A DNA stretch of 64,000 nucleotides from Cephalopachus bancanus (GCA_027257055.1 JAPVLO010000073.1:6252501-6316500), one strand, 5' to 3'. Positions 1 to 12,618 are shown, counted from the first letter of the stretch. A program made the numbers and translations. Notes: a model not told the origin generated them from the sequence alone.

Positions 1-1180
1 GAGAGGGGAGAAAAAGTCCTTGGAGCCTGCCTGCAAGAAGAAAGATGCTTAGGAAACAAGCCTGAGACAGAGGGTCTGATGGCTTACCTATAAAAAGAGC
101 TTTATCATGTCTGACCACCCCCACTAAACTATTAGAACAGATTAAGGTGCACATGTACAGGTTGCCGGGGAAACAGAATAGGAACCTGGGAGTTTGAAAG
201 TAAGAAGATAAATTTTGTTAGAGAGAAAATGTGATGTTCTGAAGCTTGTGTAACATGCACCTAGAGAATGGTGCCAATTGGAATAAGGAGATACAGAAAG
301 GAAGTTAGGATGTCATTGACCATCTCTTCAGTCAGGCTGGATACACACTGAACTGCTCAAATCAATCATACTACAGAAAATTCAAACAAGTTCTTTATGA
401 TGAAATGAAGAACAAATTTTCTTCCTAAAATTTCTCAAGTGTAAAGAAGCAACGTTTTAATGTCATTGGTGTAGAGATAGTATTACAGGTAAATATATAG
501 GTGGACTGTAATACTTGTGTGGATTACTTCCCACAAAATGTGAAGCATGAAATCAAAAGAGAGCCAGCACAGGTCTGTGACATCATTTTAGGTTATATAT
601 AGTATTACTTAGGACACTACATACTTGGAGTTGTTTTTGAGTAATGATGAATTTTCATTGATCTGCTAGGCTTGTGGTTCTGATTTGTAACTATGAGTGC
701 TATTTGTGGGATAGCTAGCTCAAGCTAGGGGTAGTTTGTGGCAGTGAAATAAAGCAGTTAACTAGTCCACACCATTCAATATTGATTCATTAACGGAGAC
801 TTAATTACTGCACTATTATACTGGATTAGGTACTATAAGGAGCAAATGTCTGCAGGGACTGACAATATAATTTAAGAAAAAAATATTAATACAGAGCAAC
901 AAATGAAAACTAACATTACAGAAAACATTCTTGCACTGCAGCTTCTGGTGGTACCTATCAATGAAATTTGTTCACTTAACCTTTTTGACACACTGTTTAT
1001 AACCCAGCTAGATATAATTTACTTTAATATGGGTGCCCCTCATCACAGAAGGTCCAGATGTAAATGATGTGCCCCCTCCCTGCCTCTCCAATCCAACCTG
1101 CCACCATCCTCTCCTTTGCCTTCTATGTTAGAGTACTAAGAGAAACGCACATATACACGCATGCTCACCTTTGTACTAAC
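1..1180. other. Intergenic DNA, nothing recognised
   Basis: AT-rich unique-looking sequence. I see no reading frame with coding character, no splice-flanked exon and no repeat family I can name. In the human genome the gene upstream of TMEM168 is BMT2 (established knowledge), but I recognise no BMT2 exon here, and a 3' UTR could not be told from intergenic DNA by eye. Confidence 0.5.
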
Positions 1181-1420
1181 TAGTCCTTCTTCCTAGAATT
1201 TCTTTGCATGGCTAGTTCATTGTTGTTATTCTTATCTTAGCTAAAATGCCTCATCCTCTGGGAGACCTTTCTAGTTCACAGAATCTAGTCTCTTCACCAC
1301 AAATTATCTTCACAGCCCTAATTATGTGGAATATGTTTTTTTCCCATGTTTATATATTTGGGCAAGGTCCATCCATGTCTTTCCTGTTCTGTGTATTCAA
1401 CCTGGAAAAGGACAAAGCAA
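1181..1420 (+). repeat. Probable ancient L2 (LINE) 3' fragment
   Basis: The pattern 'cttagctaaaatgcctcatc' followed by 'tctgggagacctttct' resembles the L2 3' region (a 'cttaaatgtcacctcctcagggaggccttcc' type of signature). It is strongly diverged, as expected for a pre-eutherian LINE. The edges are approximate. Confidence 0.45.
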
Positions 1421-1470
1421 ATGATTGATACATATTTGCAAATGAATTAAATTTCCTTTCAAAATGCAAC

Positions 1471-1779
1471 TGACCAGCCACAATGGCTCACACCTGTAAT
1501 CCCAGCACTTTGGAAGGCTCAGGCAAGAGGATTGCCTGAACCCAGGGATTCCAGACCAGCCTGGGCAACTTGGCAAAACCTGGCCTCTACAAAACAATCA
1601 AAATAGTTAGCCAGGCATGGTGGCGTGTGGCTGTAGTTTCAGCTATTTGGGAGGCTGAGGTGGAAGGATTGCCTAAACCCAGCAGATTGAGGCTTCAGTG
1701 ACCACAAGTATGCCACTGCACTCTGGCCTGGGCGACAGAGTGAGACTCCAACTCAAAAAAAATAAAAGGAAAAAAATGC
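1471..1779 (+). mobile_element. Alu SINE, dimeric
   Basis: The left monomer has 'cacctgtaatcccagcactt', the right monomer has 'gaggctgaggtggaaggatt', and the element ends with 'gagactccaactc' and an A-rich tail. Diverged at many CpG positions, so not recent. Confidence 0.93.
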
Positions 1780-2962
1780 AACTGAGATGATGCAGGACCA
1801 TTGCTGATATTTAGTTTATAAATCTTTTGGGGGTGGTCTGGTTCTGTTTTATATTAATTAGTTTATGAATGCATTATGAGAATGAGAATACAGTTCAATT
1901 TATACTTCTGAAAAGTCTGAATTGGTTTGTATAAACTGAGGCTTAGCTTAATACTGATTGACTCGGAGCCATATAATTTGTCTCCTCTGCTTACCCTCAA
2001 CCATTAAAAATGAATTGTATCTTAACCCAAGATTCTACTTTCCTACCATGTTTGTCAATACTATCCAAACCCCAACTTCCTCTCCTAGCCAATAAAAGAA
2101 TTTAAATTTGTAAGCCATCATCAGCTGTTATATCTTTAAAAGGAATATTTAGTTCATTGATCCTTTCAATACCACAAGCAAAATGGTGCTTCAGCAGTTT
2201 CTTAATTCATGTAAGGGATACTTTGTTCTAAACACTTTCCACTGGCTTTGTACTCAGGCACATTTCGACCACTAACCACCATGAACACATTACTTGGGCA
2301 AAGTTCTTCTCAAGACCTGTTTCTTAATCCACAAAAGTCACTTTGCAAGGTTATTGATAGACTTAAAGGCAGTTTCTATAAAGCAAATAACAATCTTGTC
2401 ATAGACTGGGGATGAAACACCTAATGATTGACACTTATTTTGGCAAAGTGCCTGTAACTGCCCATTCCTTATCTTCATTCAGTCCCACCTGTTCTGTGCG
2501 CGCATTCACAATTTCATCACGGTCACCACCCAATTCAAAATCTCTCAACTCCTTAGAACCACACTGAGCAAGTTAACCAACTAGCATTAACTTTCATCTT
2601 CAATCTTCCTCCCCTGTGACTTCCCAGAAAATGAAGTAAATGACACCCGGTTCACTACAGCATACCCTGCAAAATGTCAATAGAAACTACTGAATAAATC
2701 TCAACACAAGACTGTCTTGTGTCTTTAAAATATGAATTCCTAAAAACAGGTAGCCACTTCTTCAGTGTGTTTGATGCAGCTATCTAATTATTAAGACTGA
2801 GGGAGGCTGCATAAATATAAAGGATGGCAAGTTAAAATGGACCAGGAGAATCATCAGTTTTACTTAAGAATAAGATAGGATTAGGAATATCACAGCATTT
2901 AATAGGAAGAAAACCCTTAAAACATAGTTCACTTTCTAAAGTACTGACTTTTCAACCTCTAT
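1780..2962. other. Intergenic DNA, nothing recognised
   Basis: No convincing exon, RNA gene or named repeat. Short stop-limited frames only. Confidence 0.5.
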
Positions 2963-2974
2963 AAAAGCACACCT

Positions 2975-3260
2975 GGCCGGGCTCAGTGGCTCAGCCTATA
3001 ATCCCAGCACTTTGGGAGGCCGAGGTGAGTGGATTGCCTGAGCCCGTGGGTTCAGACCTGCCTGGGCAACTTGGCGAGACCTCATCTCTACAATAAATCA
3101 AAAATTAGCCAGACATGATAGCACGCGCCTGTAGTTCCAGCTACTTGGAAGGCTGAGGCGGAAGGATCACCGGAGCCCAGTGGGTCGAGACTGTGGTGGC
3201 CGGGGCATGCCACTACATTCCAGCTGGGACAGTGGAGTGAGACGCCAACTGAAAAAAAAA
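2975..3260 (+). mobile_element. Alu SINE with target-site duplication
   Basis: Dimeric Alu of the window's dominant type (linker 'ctctacaataaatcaaaaat'). It is flanked by a direct repeat aaaagcacacct at 2963-2974 and again at the end of the A-tail (3257-3268), which marks an L1-mediated insertion. Confidence 0.95.
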
Positions 3261-3524
3261 GCACACCTGATGTTGATTCCATCATATTTTAAGTTACTCA
3301 GATGTAACCTCATCCATGGAGAGTACTTGTCTGAAGCTGCCAACTAAAGTTATTTATGACACTATTATATGAACAACAGGTTGGAGACTTAGTATCCCCT
3401 TTTGACATGACAAAAACCTAGAAAATTACAACAGGAGCAACAGAAAAAGAAATACTTCTATAAAATACCTTTTAGTTCTAAATAAAACCCATTTAGTAAT
3501 CATGATAACTGAATAACAAGTGTC

Positions 3525-3645
3525 ATTCACTAAGCAACTATTATGTATCAGATATTGCACTAAGCAGTATACAGACATTGCCTCACAAGAGGTCTAGAAA
3601 TTAAGCACTATTATCATCATTTTACTAGTGAGGAACATGAATCTT
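3525..3645 (-). repeat. MIR SINE relic
   Basis: 'ctattatgtatcagatattg' followed by 'ctattatcatcattttacta' matches the reverse complement of the MIR core/3' end (tactatgtgccaggcactg ... attttacagatgagga). Diverged; edges approximate. The surrounding 3262-4090 shows nothing else I recognise. Confidence 0.6.
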
Positions 3646-4339
3646 TAATATGTTAATCCACTGCCTAAAGTTGATTTAACTCAGGCCTAACTTCAAAGCT
3701 CATGCTCATTCACCACATTATCTGAGTTAGTCAATGAAGATGTCTAAAGGACGATAGGTTTCGTGAAATTAGTTTCATATGCACTAGATACTGTAAAAAG
3801 TACAGTGAGGGTTCAAAGTTGAATAAGATATCTATGTGATAAATATTTACATCACAATGTGCATGGGATTATTTTAGGTACTAAATTAGATACCAAGATA
3901 AATCAGGCAGATTATGCCTTCAAAAAGCTTCCAGTCTAGTGGGGAAGACAAAATATATACATGAGAATTATAATGTAGAAAAAGGAATTTCTCACAGGAG
4001 AAATTTTAAGGAGAATCAGATATCTTCTCCCTTAAAAAAGACAATCAGACAGAAGATGAATTTTATCAAACTTGTATGAATGATTTTTTTCTGGTCTGTT
4101 TTTTTGTTTTAATTTTTTTATCAATAATTTTTATTATGATATTGTGGAGTACTGTTAAGGCTGTTAGGTATACAAATATGCCTCATTCAGGTACCCTTGT
4201 TGATAAGAGGTGTCTCCCCATCCCCAGACAGATATTTACTACTGTTAATCCCATCTCCCCTCCCCTCCATCCCCCATAGTTTCCCACCAATGTCAGTCAT
4301 TTTCTTATAGTATTACGTTGGATGTTCAAGGTTCACTAT

Positions 4340-7300
4340 ATGAGTGAGAACATGTGATACTCAGATCTTTGTTTCTGTAAGAGGTCACTCAGTATTATAG
4401 ACTCTAGTTCCATCCAGGTTGTTGCGAAATTCATGATTTTGTTCTTTTTTATGGCTGCGTAGTATTCCATAAACATACGTGTGCAGGTGTCTTTTCTATA
4501 GAGTGATTTGAGTTCTTCAGGGTATATTCCCAGTAGGGGGATTGCGGGGTCATATGGGAGGTTGATATTTAGAGCTTTTAGGAATCGCCATACTGTTTTG
4601 CTCAGAGGTTGCTCTAGTTTGCACTCCCACCAACAGTGTAGAAGTGTTCCCTTTTTGCCAGCAAGTGTTATTTTTTGAGTTATTGATAGTTGCCATTCTG
4701 ACTGGAGTTAGGTGGTATCTCAGTGTGGTTTTGATTTGCATCTCCCTGATGATTAGTGAGGTTGAACATTTCTTCATGTGTCTGTTGGCTGCTTGGATGT
4801 CTTCCTTTGAGAAGTGTCTGTTCATATCTTTTGCCCACTTTATAATGGAGTTGTTTGTTTTTTTCTTTTCAGCATATTTGAGCTCCTTGTAGATCCAAGA
4901 TGTTAAGCCTTTGTCGGACCTGGAGTTGGCAAATACTTTTTCCCAGTCTGTGGGCTGTCTCCCTGCTCTCTTGATGGTTTCTTTGGCTTTGCAGAAGCTT
5001 GTCAGTTTAATGAGGTCCCACTTGTCTATCTTATCCCTTATGGCCTGTGGGTTTCGGGTTTTGTTCTGGAATTGGATGCCAGTTCCGATTTCCATGAGGG
5101 TATGTCCTTCATTTTCTAAGGTTCTTATGGTTTGAGGTTTTACATTTAAGTCTCTGATCCATTTAGAGTTAATTTTTGTGTATGGGGATTGACAGGGGTC
5201 CTGTTTCAATCTTCTGCATGTGGCCAGCCAGTTTTCCCAGCACCATTTACTGAATAGGTTCTCCTCTCCCCAGTGTTAGGTGGTGAAGGCTTTGTCGAAG
5301 ATGAGTCGGTTGAGAAATTGAGGTTTTGCTTCTGGAATCTCAATTCTATTCCATTGGTCTATATGCCTGTTCCTGTACCAATACCAAGTTGTTTTGATTA
5401 TTGTAGCTTTATAGTAAAGTTTGAAGTCTAGTAATATGATACCACCTGCTTTGTTTTGTTTTGTTTTGTTTTGTTGCTGAGGATTGTTCTGGCTATTCTT
5501 GGCTGTTTGTGTTTCCAAATGAATTCTTGTGTTGTTTTTTCTAGGTCTGAGAAGAATGTGCTGGTAATTTGATGGGTATTGTATTAAATCAGTAGATTGC
5601 CTTAGGTAAGATAGACATCTTCACAATGTTGATTCTTCCAATCCATGAGCATGGGATATTTTTCCACTTGTTTGTGTCATCTTTGATTTCTTTGAGCAGA
5701 GTTTTGTAGTTTTCATTGTAAAACTCTTTCACGTTTCTGGTTAGGAAGATGCCAGGTATTTCATTTTTTTTGTGACTATTGTGAATGGAATTGTGCTTTT
5801 TATTGGGGTTTCTGTTTGTTTATTATTGGTGTAAAGAAATGCAATTGTCTTTTGCACATTTATTTTATATCCTGAGACTTTGCCAAAGGCCTTTATCAGT
5901 ATAAAGAGTTTTTGACAGATTCTCTTGGGTTTTCAAGGTACACGATCATGTCATCTGCAAAGAAAGATAGCTTGACTTTCTCTTTTCCTATCTGGATACC
6001 CCTGATTGTCTTCTCTTCTCTGATTGCTCTAGCCAGGACTTCCAATACTATATTGAACAGGAAGTGTGAGAGTGGGCATCCTTGTCTTGTTCCAGTTTTC
6101 AGGGGAAATGGTTCCAGTTTTTGTCCATTTAGGAGTATGCTGGTGTGGGTTTCTCATAGATGGCTTTTACTATTTTGAGGTATGTTCCCCGTATGCCTAG
6201 ATGTTCAAGGGTTTTTATCAAGAAGGGGTGCTGGATTTTATCAAAAGCTTTTTCTGCATCTAATGATATAATCATGTGGTTTTTGTTTTGACATCTGTTG
6301 ATGTATTTAATTACATTTATGGTTTTACGAATGTTGAACCAGCCTTGCCTCCCAGGGATGAAGCCTACTTGGTCATGATGGATGATTTTTGAGATGTGTT
6401 GTTGAATCTGGTTTGCTAGGTTCTTGTTGAGAATTTTAGCATCTATGTTCATCAAAGATATTGGCCTGTAGTTCTCTTTCTTTGTTGGGTCTTTACCTGG
6501 CTTGGGTATCAATGTGATGTTAGCTTCATAAACTGATTTGGGGAGAGTTCCATCTTTCTCAATCTCCTAGAATACCTTCAGTAGGATAGGTATCAGCTCC
6601 TCCTTAAATGTCCTGTAGAATTCTGCTGGAAAGCCATCTGGTCCAGGGCTTTTTTTTTTTTTTTTTTAGGTAGTTTTCTTATTACGTAGTCAATTTCCTT
6701 GATTGTTATTGGTCTATTTAGGGTCTCAATTTCTTCTTGTTTCAGCCTAGGCACGTTGTGTGATGACAGAAAGTCCTTCATTTCTGTAAGGTTTTCAAGT
6801 TTGTTTCCATACAAGTGTACATAGTAGTCTCTAATGATCTTTTGTATTTCTTCAGGATCAGATGTGACTTCATCTTTTTTGTTTCTGATTGTGTTTATTT
6901 GGGCTTTTTCTCTCTTTTTCTTGGTCAGTCTGGCTAGGGGACCATTGATTTGTTTATCCTTTCGAAGAACCAGCTTTTTGTTTCATTGTTTTTTTGTATT
7001 ATCTTTTTGTCTTGTATGTCCTGGATTTGGGCTTTTATTTTGGTGATCTGGATTCTTCTGCTGAAATTAGGGTTTTTGTGGTCTTGCTTTTTTAGCTTCC
7101 TTAGGTGGCTTGTTAGGCTGTTAATTTGTGATCCTTCCATTTTCTTCATGTGCATTTGTAGGGATATAAATTCTCCTCTTACTATAGTTTTCATGGCATC
7201 CCAGAGATTCTGGTAAGATGTTTCTTCATTTTCATTTGTTTCCAGGTATCTTTTAATCTCTGTTTTGATTTAATCATTGACCCAGGAGTTGTTTAGCATC

Positions 7301-8040
7301 ATGCTGTTAGTGTCCATGTCTTTGTGGGTTTGGGGGGGACCTTGTTGGTGTTAATATTTATTTTTATTCCACTGTGGTCTGAGAAGGTGCATGGTAAAAT
7401 TTCAGTCCTTTTAAATTTGCTTATGCTTGATTTATGGCCAAGTATGTGGTCGATCTTAGAGTACGTTTCATGCAGTGATGAGTAGAATGTGTATTCTGTG
7501 GTCTTTGGATGGAGGGTTCTGTAGGTATCAATTAAGTCCATTTGATCAAGAGTCACATTGAGGTTTCAGATCTCATTGCTGATTTTTTTGTCCTGATGAT
7601 CTGTCTAGGGTTGTGAGTGGGGTATTAAAGTCCCCAGCTATGATGGTATTGGAGTCGATGTCTTTTTTTAGTTTACCTAGGAGCTGCTTTATGAAAGTCG
7701 GTGCTCCTATGATCGGTGCATATATGTTTAGGATGGATATTTCTTGTTGATGGATTGAACATTTTATCATTATGTAGTGGCCTTCTGTATCATTTTTAAT
7801 TTTTGATAGCTTAGAGGGTATTTTGTCTGAGATTAAGATCACAATTCCTCCTTTCTTTTGTGTTCCATTCGCCTGAAAATTTGTTTCCCATCCTCTTACT
7901 TTGAGTCTGTGAGTGTCCTTTCTAGTGAGGTGAGTCTCTTGAAGGCAATAGACTGTTGCCTGGTGGATATTTTATCCATTTTGCCATTCTATGTCTTTTC
8001 AGTGGTGCATTTAGTCCATTCACATTAAAACTAATTATTG
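4340..8040 (-). pseudogene. L1 ORF2 (endonuclease/reverse transcriptase), broken
   Basis: ORF2 encodes the endonuclease and reverse transcriptase used in target-primed reverse transcription. Recognisable parts, in sense order: endonuclease segments 7573-7842 (with 'NIYAP' and 'AGDFNTPL') and 7299-7556 (with 'SDHSGI', whose His is the catalytic one of APE-type nucleases); a linker at 6593-7194; RT segment 6129-6512 (with '[14 protein letters not shown]', '[11 protein letters not shown]'); the catalytic FADD at 5950-5961; and the C-terminal part 4550-5209. Several frameshifts and stops separate these pieces, so no full ORF2 protein can be made. The catalytic residues are still legible, which implies modest age. 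Outer limits are approximate. Confidence 0.9.
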
Positions 8041-8143
8041 AAATGTGAGGGTTGATCCCTGTCATAATGTTCTTACAGAGTTCTTGTTCTTCCTGTTTGT
8101 GTGTTGTCTTTCTTTTGGTTTTAGAGTTGGATCATGTGTGTTT

Positions 8144-9110
8144 TTAATCTTTTGCCTGTACTCTTGTGAAGAACGTTGTTGTTCTTTTTTCCTTTTCTTC
8201 TGTGTTCAATACTTTCTTAAGTGTTTCTTGTAGAGGTGGTCTGGTGGCAGCGTAGGGTCTTAGGGATTGGATATCTGGGAAAGATTTCAATTCTCCCTCA
8301 CTGATGAAGCTTAACTTGGCTGGGTAGGTTATTCTCGGTTGAAATTGTTTGTCTTTTAGAACTTTGAAGATAGGGCTCCAAGCTCTCCTAGCCTGGAGAG
8401 TTTCTGTAGATAAATCTGTTGCTATTCTAATTGGTCTTCCCTGGTAGGTAGTCTGACCTTTTTCTTTTGCTGCCTTTAGTATTTTTTCTTTTATACCTAC
8501 TTTGTTTAGGCAAATTATTATTTGTCTGGGAGTTGGTCTTCTCATTTGTTGTCTTGCAGGGTTTCTCTGAATCTCTTGTGTTTGAATTTTTTTCATCATT
8601 GATGAGATGAGGGAAGTTTTCTTGATTGATTTCATGAAATGTTTGTCCCAATGTGGCCTCTGTTTCTCTCTCTGCCTCACGAAGGCCAATTATTCTTAGG
8701 TTCAGTCTCTTGAAGTGATCATTCATCTCGTGAAGGTTTTGTTCTGTCTTTTTGATCTTCTTTTCTATGCTTTTGACAGTTTGGGTTAGTTTTGTGTTTT
8801 GGTCTTCGAGCTCTGAGATTCTTTCTTCTGCTTGGCTAATTCTGCTTTCCATGCTTATCAGTTTGTCATTTATTTCCATCACAGTATTCTTTACTGCTGT
8901 TATTTCTGACAACAGCTCCTTCCTATTTTCCTCTTGTCTCTCCTCAATTTTTTTAATTCTCTCTATTAATGTCTTGATGTCTGGATTTGTTGCATATGAC
9001 CAGTCATTCTGGGGGCTCTTCATTGTTTGTGTTCCGGATTCTGTTTTCTCAGTATCTGATCTCCCAGGGGTCTGTGTGAGACCTATATTCTTCTTTTGGT
9101 TTTTCTTCAT
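8144..9110 (-). pseudogene. L1 ORF1 (RNA-binding chaperone), frameshifted
   Basis: ORF1p is the trimeric RNA-binding chaperone of L1. The first frame (9110 down to 8427) starts MKKNQKKN, has a long coiled coil at about residues 45-135 (heptads such as 'ISQAEERISELEDQ') and enters the RRM at 'LNLRIIGL'. A second frame (8689 down to 8144) carries the rest of the RRM and the C-terminal domain ('RPTPRQIIICLN', 'ARRAWSPIFKVL') and ends at a stop. The frames overlap at about 8430-8690, so a frameshift within the RRM breaks the protein. Confidence 0.9.
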
Positions 9111-10473
9111 TTGTGTGGTTTTTTCCCTCCCTACTTTTTACTTCCCTCCATGTCACCATCTTCTTTAATTCTGTTATTCATGGGTAGAGGGATTGCTTTT
9201 ACTTCTGTTTGTTCAATCTCTTATTCTTCTTATGTATGCCCTCTTACTTTGTTCAATTCTGGAGTTGCACTGTAGGTGGGGGTGGTCCTTTTTGCAGTTT
9301 TGAGATTTACTTAAGGGGGGGAGCTGTGATTCAAAATCTATCTGCACGTCCTGGTATCTGCCAACAGGTGTATGTATAATCTGAGACCCACTTCCCACTG
9401 CCTTGGAATCTGTCCGTGCAGTGGGGGCTGTAGGTATACTCCCTGAAATAAAATGAGGTTAGCAGAGAGAAGAGAATGAACCAGACGGGGGGGGGGGAGA
9501 GGGGGATGGAGGAGAGAGGAGTAAGGGGGAAACAGACGAGTGTCTCAACAAATGGAGAGAGAGACCTAAGTTGAAACAGATAAAAACAACAGACCACGGC
9601 TACTGACTAACCAGCTCCCATACAAAAAAAATTAAAACATACAATGATGCTAACATACAAGCTAACCAACCACCTTATTGGTGTGCTGTTCCTCTATACA
9701 AAGATATGGTTTACAGAGAGGAGAAAAGAGAAGAAAAGGAAGAGGAAAAAAAAAGGAACAAAACAATAGGAATAGAATCAAGTCATCAAACTAACAGAAC
9801 CAATTGAGCACACTCTAAGACTTTTCGTTTAACTCCAGTGTCCTTTCAGCTCTGATTTCTAGCTGTCTTCTCAAGCTGGTAAATTAGTTCACAGTTGGGG
9901 TCAGTTACCACTGGCCTGCTGTGAAGGACAGTTCAGATCACCCTCAGTTCACTACTCAAATCTGGCCTGTGTCTGTTTTTCAAGCTTGTTTTTCCCATTT
10001 CAGTGTTATTACCTGGAATCGCCAGCAGATGGTGCTATCTCAGCTGCTCGCCCCAGAGGGGGTGGATCCGGACAGGAGGCGGGCAGAGGCGGGAGATGGA
10101 AGCCTGCCTCAGGGCACACGGGAGGAGACCCACAGCCAGCAGTATGTCAAGGTGGCAGCAGAGGTGGCAGCGATCCCAGCAGATCTTGCCTGCAGGGGCT
10201 TCAAGGACTGAAGTCGTGGATCGCCTCAGGGACGGGTGGCACGATGCGCTATGGCTGCCACAGAGGCCACGACGGTGCCAGCAGCTGCTGTGTCTGTGGC
10301 TGCAGTGGCTGTCCAGACCACTGCAATGCCCCAGCGGTGGCGACGGCCAAGCTCCATGTGAAGAGCAGGCTGCTGATCTGCAGCCCCCAGGGAGAGAGCC
10401 AGAGACCCTCTGTATTCTCCTTTGCAGAGGGTCTCATAGACCAGGCTGCCCCGTCACCATCTTGTTGGAAGTC
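9111..10473 (-). promoter_or_regulatory. L1 5' UTR / internal promoter
   Basis: The 1.36 kb upstream of ORF1, on the - strand, ends exactly at the target-site duplication. Its first 500 bp (about 9990-10473) is GC- and CpG-rich, unlike the A-rich body, as L1 internal promoters are. A YY1-type 'caagatgg' lies near the 5' end. A run of G (about 9487-9497) and a purine tract (9481-9540) sit in the middle. All three + frames are open for part of this interval (see findings). Confidence 0.8.
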
Positions 10474-10539
10474 CTGGTCTGTTTTAAAGCATTGGAAAAC
10501 AAGAAAACTTTCCCAGCTGTGGTTCCATTTCTAAACTTG

Positions 10540-10898
10540 GAGAGGAAGGACACAGAGAGAAAATTACAGGCTGAATTTTCTATTGTCACTTTAACAAACT
10601 TAGTGACCTAAAACAACACAAATTATCTAACCATTCTGTAGGACAGAAGTCCAACACAGGTCTTACTAGGCTAAAATCAAAGGTGTTTAAGTAAAGTTGC
10701 ATTCTTTTCTGGGTGATCTAAGAGAGAATCCATTTCCTTATCTTTTTCCAGCTAAAGACTGCCTGCATTTCTTGACTCATGGCCCATCCTCATGGCCCAT
10801 CCTCATTGTTCAAAACCAGCAACATCAAATCAAGTCCTTCTTATATCATATTCCATCATATTGCTGTGTATCACATTCTCTCTCTGTCTCTCTCTCTT

Positions 10899-10939
<41 letters not shown>

Positions 10940-11165
10940 ACTGCAGCTGGAAAAAAATTTTTTCCTTTGAAGACTTGCACAATTACATTCAGCCAATGTT
11001 GATAATCTAGAATAATCTCTTTAGCTAAAGCTCTTTAACCTATATCATATATACAAAGTCCCTTTTGCAATGTAAAGTAACTTACAGCTTCTGTGAATTA
11101 GGACATCTTTGTGAATTCATTAATTTGCCTACTCACAGGTCAATTTCATGTATTAATTCAACACT
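10540..11165 (-). mobile_element. MaLR LTR (MLT1/MST-like), reverse orientation
   Basis: The order 'gtgacctaaaacaacacaaa', 'aggacagaagtcca', 'ggctaaaatcaaaggtgt', 'cattcttttctgggtgatc' and 'aagtcccttttgcaatgtaa' follows the reversed MLT1/MST LTR pattern. It is a mammal-wide class, diverged. A pyrimidine microsatellite expanded inside it. No internal retroviral genes are seen, so it is a solo LTR or fragment. Confidence 0.6.
10876..10938 (+). repeat. (TC)n microsatellite
   Basis: A TC-rich run with a few interruptions, then an uninterrupted CT block up to about 10938. It lies inside the reversed LTR. Confidence 0.95.
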
Positions 11166-12333
11166 AATTCAACCCTACTGAAAATATGAGGAAAAAATCA
11201 AGAAAAAGTAATATGACACAATTCATCACTACCAAAGAGGATTATTTTTCTTCCAAGAATAAATTCAGGTAAGTAATAATATAAATCACTATATCACCAA
11301 TTAGAGAGAAAATACATATGATCATCTGGATGCAGGAAAAAGCATTTATTTAATCCAACACTATCATATATAAGCTTTTACTCAGATTACTAAAAGAAAT
11401 TCTCCTACCAGGAACTCCTACTAGGACTCTACCAGGAACCTATAAAAAAATCTTATATTTAATGAACACAAACCAAAGCTTTTCATTAAAGACAGAAGAA
11501 CCATGATGCCCAATCTCATAAATGAGATGAAATATATGATAAATGAGGTATAATAACTGGAAAGGAAGAGATAAAACACATTATCTATAAATGGTATTAT
11601 TGACTAAAAAGTATAAGGGAAATGACCAAAAAACAATTAGAACTATAAGAAACTTCAGTAAATTAGTTTTTCTAAAAATCGGCAAAAAATAATTAACATA
11701 TGTAGTGAAAAAAATCCTATTCAAGATTGCAAAAGCAAAAAAAAAGCTATAAAAATACTTAGCAATAAACTAAATATTTTAAAAGTTTGAGTCCTATATA
11801 AAGAAAATGCTAAAACTTCACCAAAGAACATAAGACTGCAGAAATTTCCAGGTTCCTGATGGGAAGACTAAATATCAGAGATACATCTGTGATTTGAGAG
11901 GATATCAAGGTTTAGAAAATATCAAATCTCCCAAAATTAATCTATAATTTATTATAATCTCAATCAAAATTCAAATAAGATTTTACATGGATTTTATATG
12001 CTGATTAAAATTTAATATGAAAGGAAAAATGAGCAAGTATAACCAAGAAATTAAGAAGATATTGTATAAAAGCAAACTATAAATCTATAATAATATATAT
12101 GGGAGGTGATAAATGCAAATAGATTAATAAAATAGAATAAAAAGTCCAGAAACTCTATGACATATAGGAATTTAGCATATGACAAACTTGACACTTCAAA
12201 TCAGCAAAGAGTGAACAGTTCAAAAGTTGATGATAGACAATTCAGTAAATAATAAATATGAACAAAAATAGGAACCGAATAAATATAAACAGAAATAAGA
12301 AATACAAATGGCAAAAAGAAAATAAGGGGTTCA

Positions 12334-12618
12334 CCGAACTTGGTGGCTCAGCCTGTAATCCTGCACTTTGAGAGGCTGAGGTGAGTGGATTGCCTGAGCC
12401 CATGGGTTTGAGACCCGCCTGGGCAACTTGGCGAGACCTCATCTCTACAATAAATCAAAAAATTAGCCGGGCATGGTAGCACGCACCTGTAGTTCCAGCT
12501 ACTTGGAAGGCTGAAGCGGAAGGATCGCCGGAACCCAGCAGGTGAGGCTGCAGTGGCCGGAAGTGGGACAACAGAGTAAGACTCCAACTCAAAAAAAAAA
12601 ACAAAAAAACAAGAAAAG
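12334..12618 (+). mobile_element. Alu SINE with target-site duplication
   Basis: Dominant local Alu type, inserted into the old L1. Direct repeat aaggggttca at 12324-12333 and 12619-12628. The middle of the right monomer is shortened. Confidence 0.94.

Larger units (their letters stand above)
4103..10473 (-). mobile_element. Full-length L1 (LINE-1) retrotransposon
   Basis: A 6.37 kb L1 read on the - strand, with 5' UTR, ORF1, ORF2, short 3' UTR and A-tail in order. The A-tail appears as a T-rich run at 4103-4120. A perfect 12-bp duplication, ctggtctgtttt, lies at 4091-4102 and 10474-10485. In L1 sense the empty site reads TTT/AAAACAGACCAG, a canonical L1 endonuclease site. The first bases contain a 'caagatgg' YY1-type motif (10455-10464) about 10-19 nt from the 5' end, where L1 promoters carry it. 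Both ORFs are broken, so it is not autonomous now. It appears younger than the L1 relics nearby, since no Alu has inserted into it. Confidence 0.93.

Noticed and set aside
1..1180. 3' UTR of the upstream neighbour BMT2
   Set aside because: Suggested only by human gene order. Nothing in the sequence lets me recognise it, so it was not annotated.
8752..9168. 138-codon + strand frame
   Set aside because: It is the antisense shadow of the L1 ORF1 coiled coil; low-complexity Ser/Phe/Leu composition.
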